From Streptomyces sp. CG4 (GTDB lineage: Bacteria > Actinomycetota > Actinomycetes > Streptomycetales > Streptomycetaceae), in assembly GCF_041080655.1 (NCBI RefSeq), contig NZ_CP163525.1, positions 1,054,001 through 1,118,000 on the forward strand: 64,000 bases of DNA. Direction: 5' to 3'. Within the stretch, counting starts at the first letter, position 1. Every line of letters begins with the position of its first letter. Made by a program: the position numbers and the translations under genes. Below the pieces are notes generated by a model, which ran no database searches, was not told the origin of the DNA, and was given only the letters and a program-made list of their open reading frames with translations. Below are positions 16,759 through 25,278 of the stretch, piece after piece.

Positions 16759-16792
16759 AACCCCGCTGCCCACTCCCCCGGGCAGCGGGGTT
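16759..16792 (+). terminator. 13-bp intrinsic hairpin after the DUF4232 gene
   Basis: AACCCCGCTGCCC (16759-16771), an 8-nt loop ACTCCCCC, and GGGCAGCGGGGTT (16780-16792) form an uninterrupted 13-bp stem starting 20 bp after the stop codon. It ends in TTCGTC rather than a long U-run, as is usual in this genus. Confidence 0.85.
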
Positions 16793-16936
16793 CGTCATGA
16801 CCGCGCCACAACTGTCACAGGACGGCAACAGCCGCCCCGAGCCCCGATCTTTCTTCCCGCTCCCGCCATCGAACCCGGCGACCCACACCGGCGAGCAGGC
16901 CCCCACCGGGGCCGTGACAGGAATTCGGGGAGCAAG

Positions 16937-18172
16937 ATGAGCGGGATCTCACGCAGGCGGGTGCTGACGGCGGGCGCGGCCGCGGGCGCCCTGGGCACGC
17001 TGGCCGCGTGCTCCTCCGGCACCGGCCTCTCTGTCGAAGGCCCGGCGGACGGCAAGGGCACGGCCCAGGCCGAGGCGAAGCCGATCGGCGACGGCTCCAC
17101 CGCCGACACCGGCGCCCAGCCGCACCAGCCGACGCCCGAGCGACTGAAGCCGGGCCAGAAGCCCCCGCAGTTCGTGGTGTTCTCCTGGGACGGCGCGGGC
17201 GAGCTGAGCAACAATCTGTTCTCCCGGTTCCGCAAGGTGGCCGCCGACCACGGCGCCAAGATGACGTTCTTCCTCAGCGGCATCTACGCCCTGCCCGAGT
17301 CCAAGAAGCACCTCTACCGTCCGCCGCAGCACCCGGTCGGCGCCTCCGCCATCGGCTACCTCGCCGACCGGCACATCCACGCCACCCTCCAGCAGGTCCG
17401 GTCGGCCTGGCTGGAGGGCCACGAGATAGGAACGCACTTCAACGGGCACTTCTGCGGCGCGGACGGCGTGCGCAACTGGTCCCCGGCCGAGTGGCGCAGC
17501 GAGATCGACCAGGCCAAGAGCTTTGTGAAGCAGTGGAAGACCAACACCGGCTTCACGGACCTCGAGCCGCTGCCCTTCGACTACGACAAGGAGCTGATCG
17601 GCGGCCGCACCCCCTGCCTGGAGGGCCAGTCCAATCTGCTGCCCACGGCCGCGGCCCTCGGCTGGAAGTACGACGCCAGCTCCCCCGGCGGACTGCAGAT
17701 CTGGCCGGGCAAGGTGCAGGGCGGCAAGATCTGGGACTTCCCGCTGCAGTCCATACCGTTCCCCGGGCACAAGTTCCAGGTGCTGTCGATGGACTACAAC
17801 ATGATGTTCAACCAGTCCGGCGGCAACCCGAACGGCGACCGCGCCCAGTTCGACGCCTGGCGCACCCAGGCCCGCGACGCCTATGTCGCCGGTTTCCAGC
17901 GGGCGTACACGACCAACCGCGCCCCCTTGTTCATCGGCAACCACTTCGAGCGCTGGAACGGCGGCATCTACATGGACGCCGTGGAGGAGGCCGTCGGGAA
18001 GATGGCCGCGTACGGCTCCGACGTGCGCTTCGTATCGTTCAAGCAGCTCGTGGCCTGGCTGGACGCGCAGGACCCGGCGGTACTGCGCAAGCTGCGCACG
18101 CTGGTGCCCGGCCAGGCCCCGCTGGGCGGCTGGGCGGAGTTCCTGGGCACGGCGGGCAGCCGGTCGTCCTGA
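16937..18172 (+). CDS. Tat lipoprotein with polysaccharide deacetylase-like domain
   Basis: A 411-residue exported protein. SGISRRRVLTAGAAAGALGT is a twin-arginine signal that runs into a lipobox (LAACSS), indicating Tat export and lipid anchoring. The catalytic fold is a NodB-like barrel: VVFSWDGAGE supplies the first metal-site Asp where the family has TFDDG, and GHEIGTHFNGHF gives the HxxxxH metal pair. The rest (TMDYNMMFNQSGG-like and FIGNHFERWNGGIYM segments) matches a streptomycete subgroup of unknown substrate. Peptidoglycan, teichoic acid or an exopolysaccharide are options. It is convergent with sigma/lectin copy 2. Confidence 0.82.
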   Translation: MSGISRRRVLTAGAAAGALGTLAACSSGTGLSVEGPADGKGTAQAEAKPIGDGSTADTGAQPHQPTPERLKPGQKPPQFVVFSWDGAGELSNNLFSRFRKVAADHGAKMTFFLSGIYALPESKKHLYRPPQHPVGASAIGYLADRHIHATLQQVRSAWLEGHEIGTHFNGHFCGADGVRNWSPAEWRSEIDQAKSFVKQWKTNTGFTDLEPLPFDYDKELIGGRTPCLEGQSNLLPTAAALGWKYDASSPGGLQIWPGKVQGGKIWDFPLQSIPFPGHKFQVLSMDYNMMFNQSGGNPNGDRAQFDAWRTQARDAYVAGFQRAYTTNRAPLFIGNHFERWNGGIYMDAVEEAVGKMAAYGSDVRFVSFKQLVAWLDAQDPAVLRKLRTLVPGQAPLGGWAEFLGTAGSRSS

Positions 18173-18216
18173 CGCACGGCTCACGATCGCGTCGCCACCG
18201 CCGTGCCACCCCCGGG

Positions 18217-19965
18217 TCAGCGGTGGCGGCGCCCGCCCTCGTACCCACCGCCGCCGTAACCCCAGCCGCCGTCACCGCAGTAGTACGGGTACGCGGAGCA
18301 GGGGTCGAAGGTGGCGGACGGGGTGGGCGCCGGAGCGGACGGGGCCGGGGTCGGCGGGGAAGTGGTCGGGGAGGTCTTGGGGGTGGGTGTCAGGGCGCGG
18401 GTCGGCCGGTGCGGGGTGGGCGTCGGCGACGAGGGGCTGTCGCTGTCCCAGTTGACGTTCTGCATCCGCAGGTCCGGCTTGATGGTGTCGACGCTCCAGC
18501 GCTGGGCGGCGCCGGGGGCGCGGTTCTTGAGGACCAGGGCGCCGGAGCCGTCGGTGGCGGCCGGGGTGAGGGCCAGTTCCTGGTTCCAGCGGGGTATCAG
18601 GGTGCCCTGGAGGGTGAAGTCGTAGCGGATGTTCCTCGCGGTCTCGCCGGTGGCCGAGCAGAGGGCGAGGCGGACCGAGTAGCCGAGGTGGGAGTCCAGG
18701 CACAGGCCGGGCGCGGCGGAGTTGCGCAGCAGGCCGTCGGTCTCGTACGTCCACTGCTGGCTCGGTGTCGCGGAGCAGGCGGCGAGTTCGGTCTCGGCGT
18801 CCTTGACGGCCCGCTTCCCGACGACGTCGATGCACAGCCCGGAGGCGAGATCGCGCAGCCGGCCGTGCACGGCGCCCTGGCCGGCCGGGCTCGCACCGGC
18901 CCAGGACGCGCCGGGACTCGTGGTGCCCTTGCCCGGCGCGGGCGAGGACGCGCGACCGCGGGCCGGGGCCGCACCGTCCCCGGAACCGGGCATCGCCCAC
19001 AGCACCAGGGGTACGACGACCAGCCCGCCCACGGTGCCAACGGCCAGGGCGAGATGGCGCCGCCGGGCACGCCGGGCGCGAGCGGCTCGCCGCGGCGTCT
19101 CGACGGCCTGGAAGGCCTCGTCGGGCAGGGGTGCGGCGGTGGGACGTGGCGCATCCTGCTCGGGCTGCTCGGTGCGGGTGGCCCGGGACTCCACATAGGC
19201 GTGGGCGGCCCAGCCGAGGACCGCCTCGGCGAGGGCGAGGCCAAGTCCCTTGTTGAACGCGGTGAGTTGGTCGGCGGTCCCGGCGCAGTGGGCGCATCCG
19301 CCCAGGTGCCGGCGCAGGTCCGGGTCGATGTCGGTGGCGCCGCGCCGGAACGTCACGTCGAGCATGCGCAGATAGCGTCGGCACTCGGTGTCGGGGGCGA
19401 GTTCGCGGTGGACCTGGAGGCACTCCTCGCGCAGCCGTTGGCGGGCCCGGCGCAGCTCGACGCGGGTGTCCTCCTCGTCCAGGCCGAGCAAGGCGGCGGG
19501 CAGGGCGAGCGGTTCGGCCTCGACCTCCGTGTGCCACAGCACGGCGCGGCTGGTCTGGGGCACCCGCTGGAACGCGCGGGACAGCTGTCGCCGGCCGGGC
19601 GGCGGCAGCAGCCGGGCGGCGACGCGCTCACCGCCGGCGCCGGACCGGAGCTCCGGGTGGAGGAGTTCGCGGCGGCCGTCGGTGTCCCACTCGGCCGCGA
19701 TCCGGCGGACGGCGACCAGCACCTCGGGCCGCCAGGCGGCGGTCGGGCCGTTCTGCCGGAGCGATTCCCCGAAGAGCCGGGTGAACGCGGCGGTGGTGAG
19801 CATGCCGGCGGCGCGCGTGCCGTCCGTGCACAATCGGGCGTAGGCGAAGGCCGCTTCCCAGTGCCGGTCGAGGAGTTCGCCGACCGGATGGAGCGCCGGT
19901 GTCCCTCCCGTCCACTTCTTCAGCTCGGCACTGAGTCGCTCGTCCGACTGCCCTGCCTCATTCAC
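18217..19965 (-). CDS. Sigma-like / zinc-finger / transmembrane / ricin-lectin fusion protein (copy 2)
   Basis: A 582-residue paralogue of the protein at 4549-6264. A sigma region 2-like part has HWEAAFAYARLCTDGTRAAG then AFTRLFGESLRQ and VLVAVRRIAAEW. A sigma region 4-like part has FQRVPQTSRAVLWHTEVEAE and LLGLDEEDTRVELRRARQRL. The H-x3-C-x2-C zinc motif is in HLGGCAHCAGTADQL. A membrane helix (HLALAVGTVGGLVVVPLVLW) leads to an external ricin-type trefoil (LRDLASGLCIDVVGK, SQQWTYETDGLLRN, AAPGLCLDSH). This copy adds a Pro/Thr/Ser tail ending in a Tyr/Gly/Cys-rich segment (CSAYPYYCGDGGWGYGGGG). The GTG start has GGAGG 9 nt upstream. It is likely a one-component lectin-sensing sigma regulator; activity is inferred. 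Confidence 0.75.
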   Translation of the reverse strand: MNEAGQSDERLSAELKKWTGGTPALHPVGELLDRHWEAAFAYARLCTDGTRAAGMLTTAAFTRLFGESLRQNGPTAAWRPEVLVAVRRIAAEWDTDGRRELLHPELRSGAGGERVAARLLPPPGRRQLSRAFQRVPQTSRAVLWHTEVEAEPLALPAALLGLDEEDTRVELRRARQRLREECLQVHRELAPDTECRRYLRMLDVTFRRGATDIDPDLRRHLGGCAHCAGTADQLTAFNKGLGLALAEAVLGWAAHAYVESRATRTEQPEQDAPRPTAAPLPDEAFQAVETPRRAARARRARRRHLALAVGTVGGLVVVPLVLWAMPGSGDGAAPARGRASSPAPGKGTTSPGASWAGASPAGQGAVHGRLRDLASGLCIDVVGKRAVKDAETELAACSATPSQQWTYETDGLLRNSAAPGLCLDSHLGYSVRLALCSATGETARNIRYDFTLQGTLIPRWNQELALTPAATDGSGALVLKNRAPGAAQRWSVDTIKPDLRMQNVNWDSDSPSSPTPTPHRPTRALTPTPKTSPTTSPPTPAPSAPAPTPSATFDPCSAYPYYCGDGGWGYGGGGYEGGRRHR

Positions 19966-20000
19966 GACTGCATTCCTCCAGACGTGATAACGGAATTAGT

Positions 20001-20018
20001 CCATACCAAGCAGTATGG
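20001..20018. promoter_or_regulatory. Palindrome upstream of sigma/lectin copy 2
   Basis: CCATAC-CAAGCA-GTATGG is a perfect 6-bp inverted repeat centred about 45 bp upstream of the GTG at 19965. That is the position expected for an operator overlapping the promoter or 5' leader. The remaining bases up to 20253 show no gene. Confidence 0.4.
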
Positions 20019-20253
20019 GAGGGTGGCGGGGCTGCTCGAACGTCCACCTGAGGCGGCTCTTTTGAAGCGTGGGGGGCGTACGGGGAGCGGCCTGACGCAT
20101 ATATGTCGGGAAATGCGATGTGCCGGCGCACCGACAGCGCACACTTTTGCACAGCCGCGCACGCCCGAACAAGAGATCTCTCGATTATCGACAAGTGCCC
20201 GCGGCAGCATTTCTTATTGACGAACGGTCAGTAGATTCCCCTTTTTCCTCTGC

Positions 20254-21228
20254 TTACCGCCGTTCGCCCGCCCGGTACGCGCCGGGCGGTACTCCATGGC
20301 GTTCCCGGAAGACCCGGCTGAAGTGGAAGGGGCTGGTGAATCCAGAGGCCGCGGCCACCCGCTCCACGGTCAGGTCGGTGCCCTCCAGCAGCCGGGCCGC
20401 GTGCCGCAGCCGGGCCTCGCGCAGGGCCCGCATCGGGGACCGGCCGGTGCTCTGGGTGAACAGGTGCGCGAACCGGGACGGTGACAGCGCGACGCTCTCG
20501 GCGAGCGAGCGGACCGTGTGCGGAGCGCCGGGGTCGGCGGCGATCAGCTCCTCGGCGCGGCGCACCCGGGCGTCGGCAGCCGGCCCGGGCGGCCTGCTTC
20601 GGCCCGATGCGGGCGGCGATGTCCCGTCCGGTACGGACAGGGGCGTCCGTACCGGTACGGACATCGGCGTGCGGGAGCCGCCGCCGGCGGCGAGGAGGAC
20701 GACCTCCTCCAGCGCGCACAGGGCCAGTTCCCGCGCCAGGCCGCCGTGTGCCACGGCCACCGGGTCCCGCTCCCGCGGGGTGCCCTCGGCCGGTCCGCAG
20801 GCGTCGGCGAGCATCCGGCCGAACGCCGCGTCGATCCGGTCGTACAGGGCGCCGGGCACGGCCGGTACGGCGTACAGGCCGTCGGCGACGGCGTAGGGGG
20901 TGAGCCAGGGCGTCCAGGACGGGCGGGCCCGGCAGTGCGTCCACCAGAACCACCAGCGCTCGGCGCCGGGCGCGACGGCGTAGCGGTGGGCGGTGCCCGG
21001 GGCGAGCACCACCAGATCCCCGGCGCCGGCCCGTGCCCTGGCTCCGCCCTGACGGAGCAGCCCGCTCCCGCCCAGGGTGAAGGTGAACAGCCAACTGTCC
21101 GAGCCCCGGGGCCGGTTCACGCCGTAGCCCGGACCCTGGTGGTAGCGGCCGGTCACCACCAGTCCGGGCGGCGGCGACGGGTCGGCGGCGGCAGCAGTCG
21201 GGGGCAGGTCGTCAGCACGCATAGGCAT
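20254..21228 (-). CDS. AraC-family transcriptional regulator
   Basis: A 324-residue regulator with an N-terminal cupin-like sensing domain (SDSWLFTFTLGGSGLLRQGG, GDLVVLAPGTAHRYAV). The C-terminal double helix-turn-helix runs from ELIAADPGAPHTVRSLAESV through LSPSRFAHLFTQSTGRSPMR to VERVAAASGFTSPFHFSRVF. The linker (about residues 188-205) holds a small repeat: PVRTPLSVPDGT and TPMSVPV come from near-identical GTCCGTACCG/CGGTACGGAC palindromes at about 20629-20668. It is divergent from a PhyH dioxygenase gene 95 bp away, its most likely target. The start could also be Met3. Confidence 0.9.
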   Translation of the reverse strand: MPMRADDLPPTAAAADPSPPPGLVVTGRYHQGPGYGVNRPRGSDSWLFTFTLGGSGLLRQGGARARAGAGDLVVLAPGTAHRYAVAPGAERWWFWWTHCRARPSWTPWLTPYAVADGLYAVPAVPGALYDRIDAAFGRMLADACGPAEGTPRERDPVAVAHGGLARELALCALEEVVLLAAGGGSRTPMSVPVRTPLSVPDGTSPPASGRSRPPGPAADARVRRAEELIAADPGAPHTVRSLAESVALSPSRFAHLFTQSTGRSPMRALREARLRHAARLLEGTDLTVERVAAASGFTSPFHFSRVFRERHGVPPGAYRAGERR

Positions 21229-21322
21229 CCTCCCGTCGGGCGCGTCGGCCTAGCGTGGCAGGTGAGTGACCAGCGGATCCCGATGAGTGATCACCGGGTC
21301 CCCGGATCGCAGGAGCGGACAC

Positions 21323-22132
21323 ATGACAGCCATGGACAACCATCCCCGTCTGCCCGAGGCGCTCCGGCAGCGGTTCAAGGAGGACGGCTTCACCGTCGTA
21401 CGGGGGCTGTTCGGCCGGGCCGAGACCGAGCGGCTGTGCGCCGCGTTCGCCGCGCTGCATGCGGCCGGTCCGGTGCCGGGGCACTTCGCGCCCCGCCCCG
21501 CCGATCCCGACCCGCTGCGCCGGTATCCCCGGGTGATGCAGCCGCATGAATTCAGTGCCGTGGCACGGGAGTTCCTGCTGGACGCCCGGTTGCGGGCGGT
21601 GCTGGAGGTGCTGTTCGGCGAGGAGGTGCTGGCCGCGCAGAGCATGTTCTACTTCAAACCGCCGGGTTCGCGCGGGCAGGCGCTGCACCAGGACAACTTC
21701 TATCTGCGGGTCGAGCCGGGCACGTGTGTGGCGGCGTGGCTGGCCTGTGAGCCGATCGACCGGGACAACGGCGGCCTCGAGGTCGTCCCGGGCACCCATC
21801 GGATGGACCTGTTCTGCCCCGAACTCGCCGACGAGGAGCTGTCGTTCGCCCGCGAGTACGTCCCGCCGCCGGCCGGACTGACCCCGGTTCCGGTGGATCT
21901 GGCTCCGGGTGACGTGCTGTTCTTCAACGGCAGCCTGGTGCACGGCTCCGGACCGAACCGCTCCGCGGACCGCTTCCGGCGCTCGTTCATCGGGCATTAC
22001 GTGGGCCGTTCGGCCGAGCGGATCGGGGCGTACTACCGGACGCTGTCCATGTCCGGCGACCGGGTGCCGTTGCCGGAGAGCGAGGGCGCCGGTCCGTGCG
22101 GCACGGAGTTCACACCCCACGGACCTCATTGA
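21323..22132 (+). CDS. Phytanoyl-CoA dioxygenase (PhyH)-family Fe(II)/2-oxoglutarate oxygenase
   Basis: A 269-residue non-haem iron oxygenase. The iron-binding facial triad is visible as HQD in GQALHQDNFYL and the distal His in NGSLVHGSGPNRSADRFRRS, whose Arg should bind 2-oxoglutarate. LACEPIDRDNGGLEVVPGTH is the typical PhyH core. Bacterial members hydroxylate diverse small molecules, including ectoine and natural products; the substrate is unknown here. The ATG at 21323 has AGGAG 7 nt upstream, better than an upstream GTG at 21287. It is divergent from an AraC gene that probably activates it. Confidence 0.88.
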   Translation: MTAMDNHPRLPEALRQRFKEDGFTVVRGLFGRAETERLCAAFAALHAAGPVPGHFAPRPADPDPLRRYPRVMQPHEFSAVAREFLLDARLRAVLEVLFGEEVLAAQSMFYFKPPGSRGQALHQDNFYLRVEPGTCVAAWLACEPIDRDNGGLEVVPGTHRMDLFCPELADEELSFAREYVPPPAGLTPVPVDLAPGDVLFFNGSLVHGSGPNRSADRFRRSFIGHYVGRSAERIGAYYRTLSMSGDRVPLPESEGAGPCGTEFTPHGPH

Positions 22133-22152
22133 GCCGGCTCTCCCCGTGTCCC

Positions 22153-23133
22153 CTACCGAGGCCCGCCGTGGCCGCTGATCGCATGCGGGGTGTACGGCTG
22201 CTCCAGTTCCTCGATCTCCCTCTCGGTCAGCTCCAACTCGACGGCGGCCACCGCGTCCTCGATGTGGTGCGGCTTGGCGGCGCCGACGATCGGGGCCGCC
22301 ACCGTGTCCTGGTGCAGCAGCCAGGCGAGGGCCACCTGGGCGCGGGGCACGCCGCGGTCGTTCGCGATACGGGCGACGGCCTCGGCGATCGAGCGGTCGC
22401 TCTCCAGATACAGGCGGCTGCCGAAGTTGTCGCCCGCGCTGCGCTCGGTGACCGTGCCCCAGTCGCGGGCGAGCCGGCCCCGGGCGAGCGGGCTCCACGG
22501 GATCACGCCGACGCCCTGGTCCGCGCAGAGCGGCAGCATCTCCCGCTCCTCCTCGCGGTAGAGCAGGTTGTAGTGGTTCTGCATGGACACGAACTTCGTC
22601 CAGCCGTGCAGCTCCGCCGTGTACTGCAGCTTGGAGAACTCCCACGCGTACATCGAACTCGCCCCGATGTAGCGGACCTTGCCCGACTTGACCAGGTCGT
22701 GCAGCGCCTCCATCGTCTCCTCGACCGGGGTGTACGGGTCGGAGCGGTGGATCTGGTAGAGGTCGACGTAGTCGGTGCCGAGGCGGCGCAGGCTGTGGTC
22801 GATCTCGGTCATGACGGCCTTGCGGGACAGCCCGGCCGCGTTGGGACCCGGCCGCATCCGGCCGTTGACCTTGGTGGCCAGCACGATCTCGTCGCGGTTG
22901 GCGAACTCGCGCAGGATCTTGCCGGTGATCTCCTCGCTGGTGCCGTCGGAGTAGATGTTGGCGGTGTCGAAGAAGTTGACGCCCGCCTCCAGCGCCTGCC
23001 GGATGAGCGGACGGGACGCCTCCTCGTCGAGGGTCCACTCATGGACACCGCGGTCGGGCAGGCCGTAGGTCATGCAGCCCAGACAGATCCGTGACACGTC
23101 CAGGCCCGTCGAACCGAGCTTCACGTACTGCAT
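22153..23133 (-). CDS. Aldo/keto reductase
   Basis: A 326-residue NADPH-dependent aldo/keto reductase of the AKR fold. All four catalytic residues appear in context: Asp and Tyr in FFDTANIYSDGTSEE, Lys in IVLATKVNGRM, and His in YVDLYQIHRSDP. The C-terminal nucleotide site region has VALAWLLHQDTVAAPIVGAA. It opens with QYVKLGSTGLDVSRICLGCM, typical of the voltage-channel-beta/YdhF-like subgroup. ATG at 23133 has GGAG about 11 nt upstream; longer frames add nothing recognisable. Convergent with PhyH by 20 bp. Likely general carbonyl reduction. Confidence 0.92.
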   Translation of the reverse strand: MQYVKLGSTGLDVSRICLGCMTYGLPDRGVHEWTLDEEASRPLIRQALEAGVNFFDTANIYSDGTSEEITGKILREFANRDEIVLATKVNGRMRPGPNAAGLSRKAVMTEIDHSLRRLGTDYVDLYQIHRSDPYTPVEETMEALHDLVKSGKVRYIGASSMYAWEFSKLQYTAELHGWTKFVSMQNHYNLLYREEEREMLPLCADQGVGVIPWSPLARGRLARDWGTVTERSAGDNFGSRLYLESDRSIAEAVARIANDRGVPRAQVALAWLLHQDTVAAPIVGAAKPHHIEDAVAAVELELTEREIEELEQPYTPHAISGHGGPR

Positions 23134-23272
23134 CGTTGCTGCTCCTGCCTTCGGGACGATGGTCACCGACGAGCGTACGGCGTGTTCCTGCACCGACTTG
23201 ACGACCTGACAGTCCGGGCGATTTGATCCTGAGCCGTGCCGCGCAGACCGGCGTGCGCAGGAGGGAGCGGAC

Positions 23273-24175
23273 GTGCCCCACACGGGTGTTTGCCGCGCCG
23301 CGGGCCGCCGCAGGACCGCAGGCGCCTGGGCAGCGGCCCTGATCATCACCCTTGCGGCAGTGGCCGGCTGCGACTCCGGTGGCTCCGGCACTGCCGACGG
23401 CTCCGGCGGCGATTCCGGTGGCCAGGGCGGGCGCGGCCCGTCGCGGCCCGCCGCGGTGCGGCTTCCCCCGCGCGGCGCCGGCTTCGACTACCAGATCGGC
23501 GGCGCCTATCCCCCGCCGAAAGGCGTGCGGATCGTCAGCCGCGACCGCTCCGACTCCCCCGCGCCCGGCCTGTACAACATCTGCTACGTCAACGCCTTCC
23601 AGGCCCAGCCCGAGGAGCGCTCCGCCTGGCCGGCCGACCTGCTGCTGCGCGACGCGCACGGCAAGGCGGTCATCGACGAGGACTGGAACGAGGCGCTGCT
23701 CGACATCGGCACCCCGGCCAAGCGGGAGCGGGTCGCGCAGCGCGTGAACCAGTGGATCGACGGTTGCGCCCGGAAGGGCTTCGACGCCGTCGAGCCCGAC
23801 AACTACGACAGCTACACCCGCTCCCACCGCCTCCTCACCGCGGCCGACGCGACCGCGTTCATGACCCTGCTGTCCCGGCACGCGCACGCCCGGCACCTGG
23901 CCATCGCGCAGAAGAACACCGCCGCGCTGGCCGGTGTGCGGGAGCGGGCCGGGCTGGACTTCGCGGTGACGGAGGAGTGCGGTCAGTACGACGAGTGCGG
24001 GGTGTACGCGAAGGCGTTCGACGACCGGGTCGTGGACATCGAGTACACCGACACCGGGCTGCGCTCGGCCCTCGCCCACTGGGGCGGCCGGCTGAGCATC
24101 GTCCGCCGGGACCGGGACGTGTCGACCCCGGGGAGCGAGGGATACGTCCGCAAGGCGGCCGACGGTCCGGTGTGA
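23273..24175 (+). CDS. GH114-like (endo-alpha-1,4-polygalactosaminidase) lipoprotein
   Basis: A 300-residue exported protein. The signal peptide (GAWAAALIITLAAVAGCDSG) ends at a VAGC lipobox, then a Gly/Ser-rich tether. The domain has the marks of the GH114 / TM1410-like superfamily: FDYQIGGAYPPPKGVRIVSR, YNICYVNAFQAQP, VNQWIDGCARKGFDAVEPDN, and AIAQKN with FAVTEECGQYDECGVY near the end. Family members cleave galactosaminogalactan-type polymers. Whether this one does is unproven. GTG start at 23273 with GGAGG 6-7 nt upstream. It stands alone between divergent and tandem neighbours. Confidence 0.82.
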   Translation: MPHTGVCRAAGRRRTAGAWAAALIITLAAVAGCDSGGSGTADGSGGDSGGQGGRGPSRPAAVRLPPRGAGFDYQIGGAYPPPKGVRIVSRDRSDSPAPGLYNICYVNAFQAQPEERSAWPADLLLRDAHGKAVIDEDWNEALLDIGTPAKRERVAQRVNQWIDGCARKGFDAVEPDNYDSYTRSHRLLTAADATAFMTLLSRHAHARHLAIAQKNTAALAGVRERAGLDFAVTEECGQYDECGVYAKAFDDRVVDIEYTDTGLRSALAHWGGRLSIVRRDRDVSTPGSEGYVRKAADGPV

Positions 24176-24348
24176 GCCGCCCATCGATACGGCCCCGCGC
24201 CGCTTCGGGGCGCCGCCGACCGGGCGGTTGTATTGCTGCCCCCAGGTGACCGTCCGGCGTGGGAGCCGAACGATCGTCGTACTGTCGGTTCATCGTCGGC
24301 GCAGACGACCGGCACCCGGCCGGTCTCGGCCGCCCCGGAGGAATCGCG

Positions 24349-25200
24349 GTGCCGACTCGTCCCACCACTCTGAGAACCCTGGCCGGTGCTGCGCTGCTGC
24401 CGCTGGCCCTCGCCACCCCCGCCTGTGGACAATCCGCTGCCGCACCGGTGCCGGAGACGCCGGCCACCGTGTGCTCGCTCGCCGGCACGCTGCACGGTAC
24501 GCACGGTGAGCAGGCCGATGTGAGCCTGTGCGCGGACACCGGCTCCCCCAGATTCAGCATCACGGCCCCGGCCACCTGCAAGATCGGCCGTACCCGGGTC
24601 CGCTACGCCTGCCGTACCGAGGGCACCTGGAAGGCCAGCCGGTCCGGCAAGTCGCTGGGCACCGGAACGCTGCCGGGCTCCGGCCTGTACCCGGGTCCGG
24701 GCACCTACGACCTCACCGCCACCGTGCACGTCCGGTCGGCGCCCGCCGGTGTCGACCTGAAGGGCACGGTGCAGACCACCGTGTCGCTGACCGCGCCCAA
24801 AGCGAAGGTCACGCACGCCGTCACCGTCGACCGGAGCGTGCTGCGCCGCAACGCCACGACCACCGTGACCTACACGATCCGCCGGGACAGTGACGTCGGA
24901 GACGGCGACGCGCGCCTGGGGATGATCGGCCAGGAGGGCACCGGCCTGCGGATCACTACGGCCGACAAGCGCTGTGTCAACCCGCTGGTGGGCCGGTACC
25001 CGTCGAAGACCCGGCTGGCGCACTCCATCGACTGTACGGTGACCGAGCTGCAGCCCGGCCACCCGGAGAAGCTCAAGATCAACTACACCGTCGGGGCCAA
25101 GTGCTCCACGGTGGTGTCGAAGCTCGGCTACTGGGTGCCGAAGGGGCAGGACATGTTCACCGGGAACATGCTGGCGGGGCCGACACTGACCTGCCGCTGA
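24349..25200 (+). CDS. Secreted protein of unknown function
   Basis: A 283-residue protein with a Sec-type signal (TLRTLAGAALLPLALATPAC) and no lipobox that fits well. The mature part is beta-rich with two repeats resembling Ig-like folds (PGTYDLTATVHVRSAPAGVD; AVTVDRSVLRRNATTTVTYT). It has about seven cysteines, some probably disulfide-linked (CSLAGTL, CADTG, CKIGRTRVRYAC, RCVNPL, SIDCTVTE, KCSTV). No family was recognised. The GTG start at 24349 has GGAGG 7 nt upstream. It is probably surface-exposed; no neighbour suggests a job. Confidence 0.72.
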   Translation: MPTRPTTLRTLAGAALLPLALATPACGQSAAAPVPETPATVCSLAGTLHGTHGEQADVSLCADTGSPRFSITAPATCKIGRTRVRYACRTEGTWKASRSGKSLGTGTLPGSGLYPGPGTYDLTATVHVRSAPAGVDLKGTVQTTVSLTAPKAKVTHAVTVDRSVLRRNATTTVTYTIRRDSDVGDGDARLGMIGQEGTGLRITTADKRCVNPLVGRYPSKTRLAHSIDCTVTELQPGHPEKLKINYTVGAKCSTVVSKLGYWVPKGQDMFTGNMLAGPTLTCR

Positions 25201-25221
25201 GCGCTGCGCCGGAATCACCGG

Positions 25222-25249
25222 GACAGCCCCGCGCCCCTTGGGGCGCAGC
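25222..25249. repeat. Streptomyces-type palindromic intergenic repeat (copy 1)
   Basis: GACAGCCCC followed by the stem GCGCCCC-TT-GGGGCGC (25231-25246). Related copies lie at 38016-38045 and 41718-41741 and a diverged one near 24191-24212. All sit close to gene ends or starts. Here it lies between convergent genes and may end transcription both ways. Confidence 0.7.
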
Positions 25250-25278
25250 CGAACCGCAGGGGACTTCGCCGACCCTGC

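Noticed and set aside
17008..20220. A 1070-codon frame on the plus strand
   Set aside because: Out-of-frame shadow across the deacetylase and antisense of sigma/lectin copy 2; no family motif.
24191..24212. A fourth full copy of the palindromic intergenic repeat
   Set aside because: Only GGCCCCGCGCCG and CGGGGCG are shared and the stem is short; too diverged to list as a copy.
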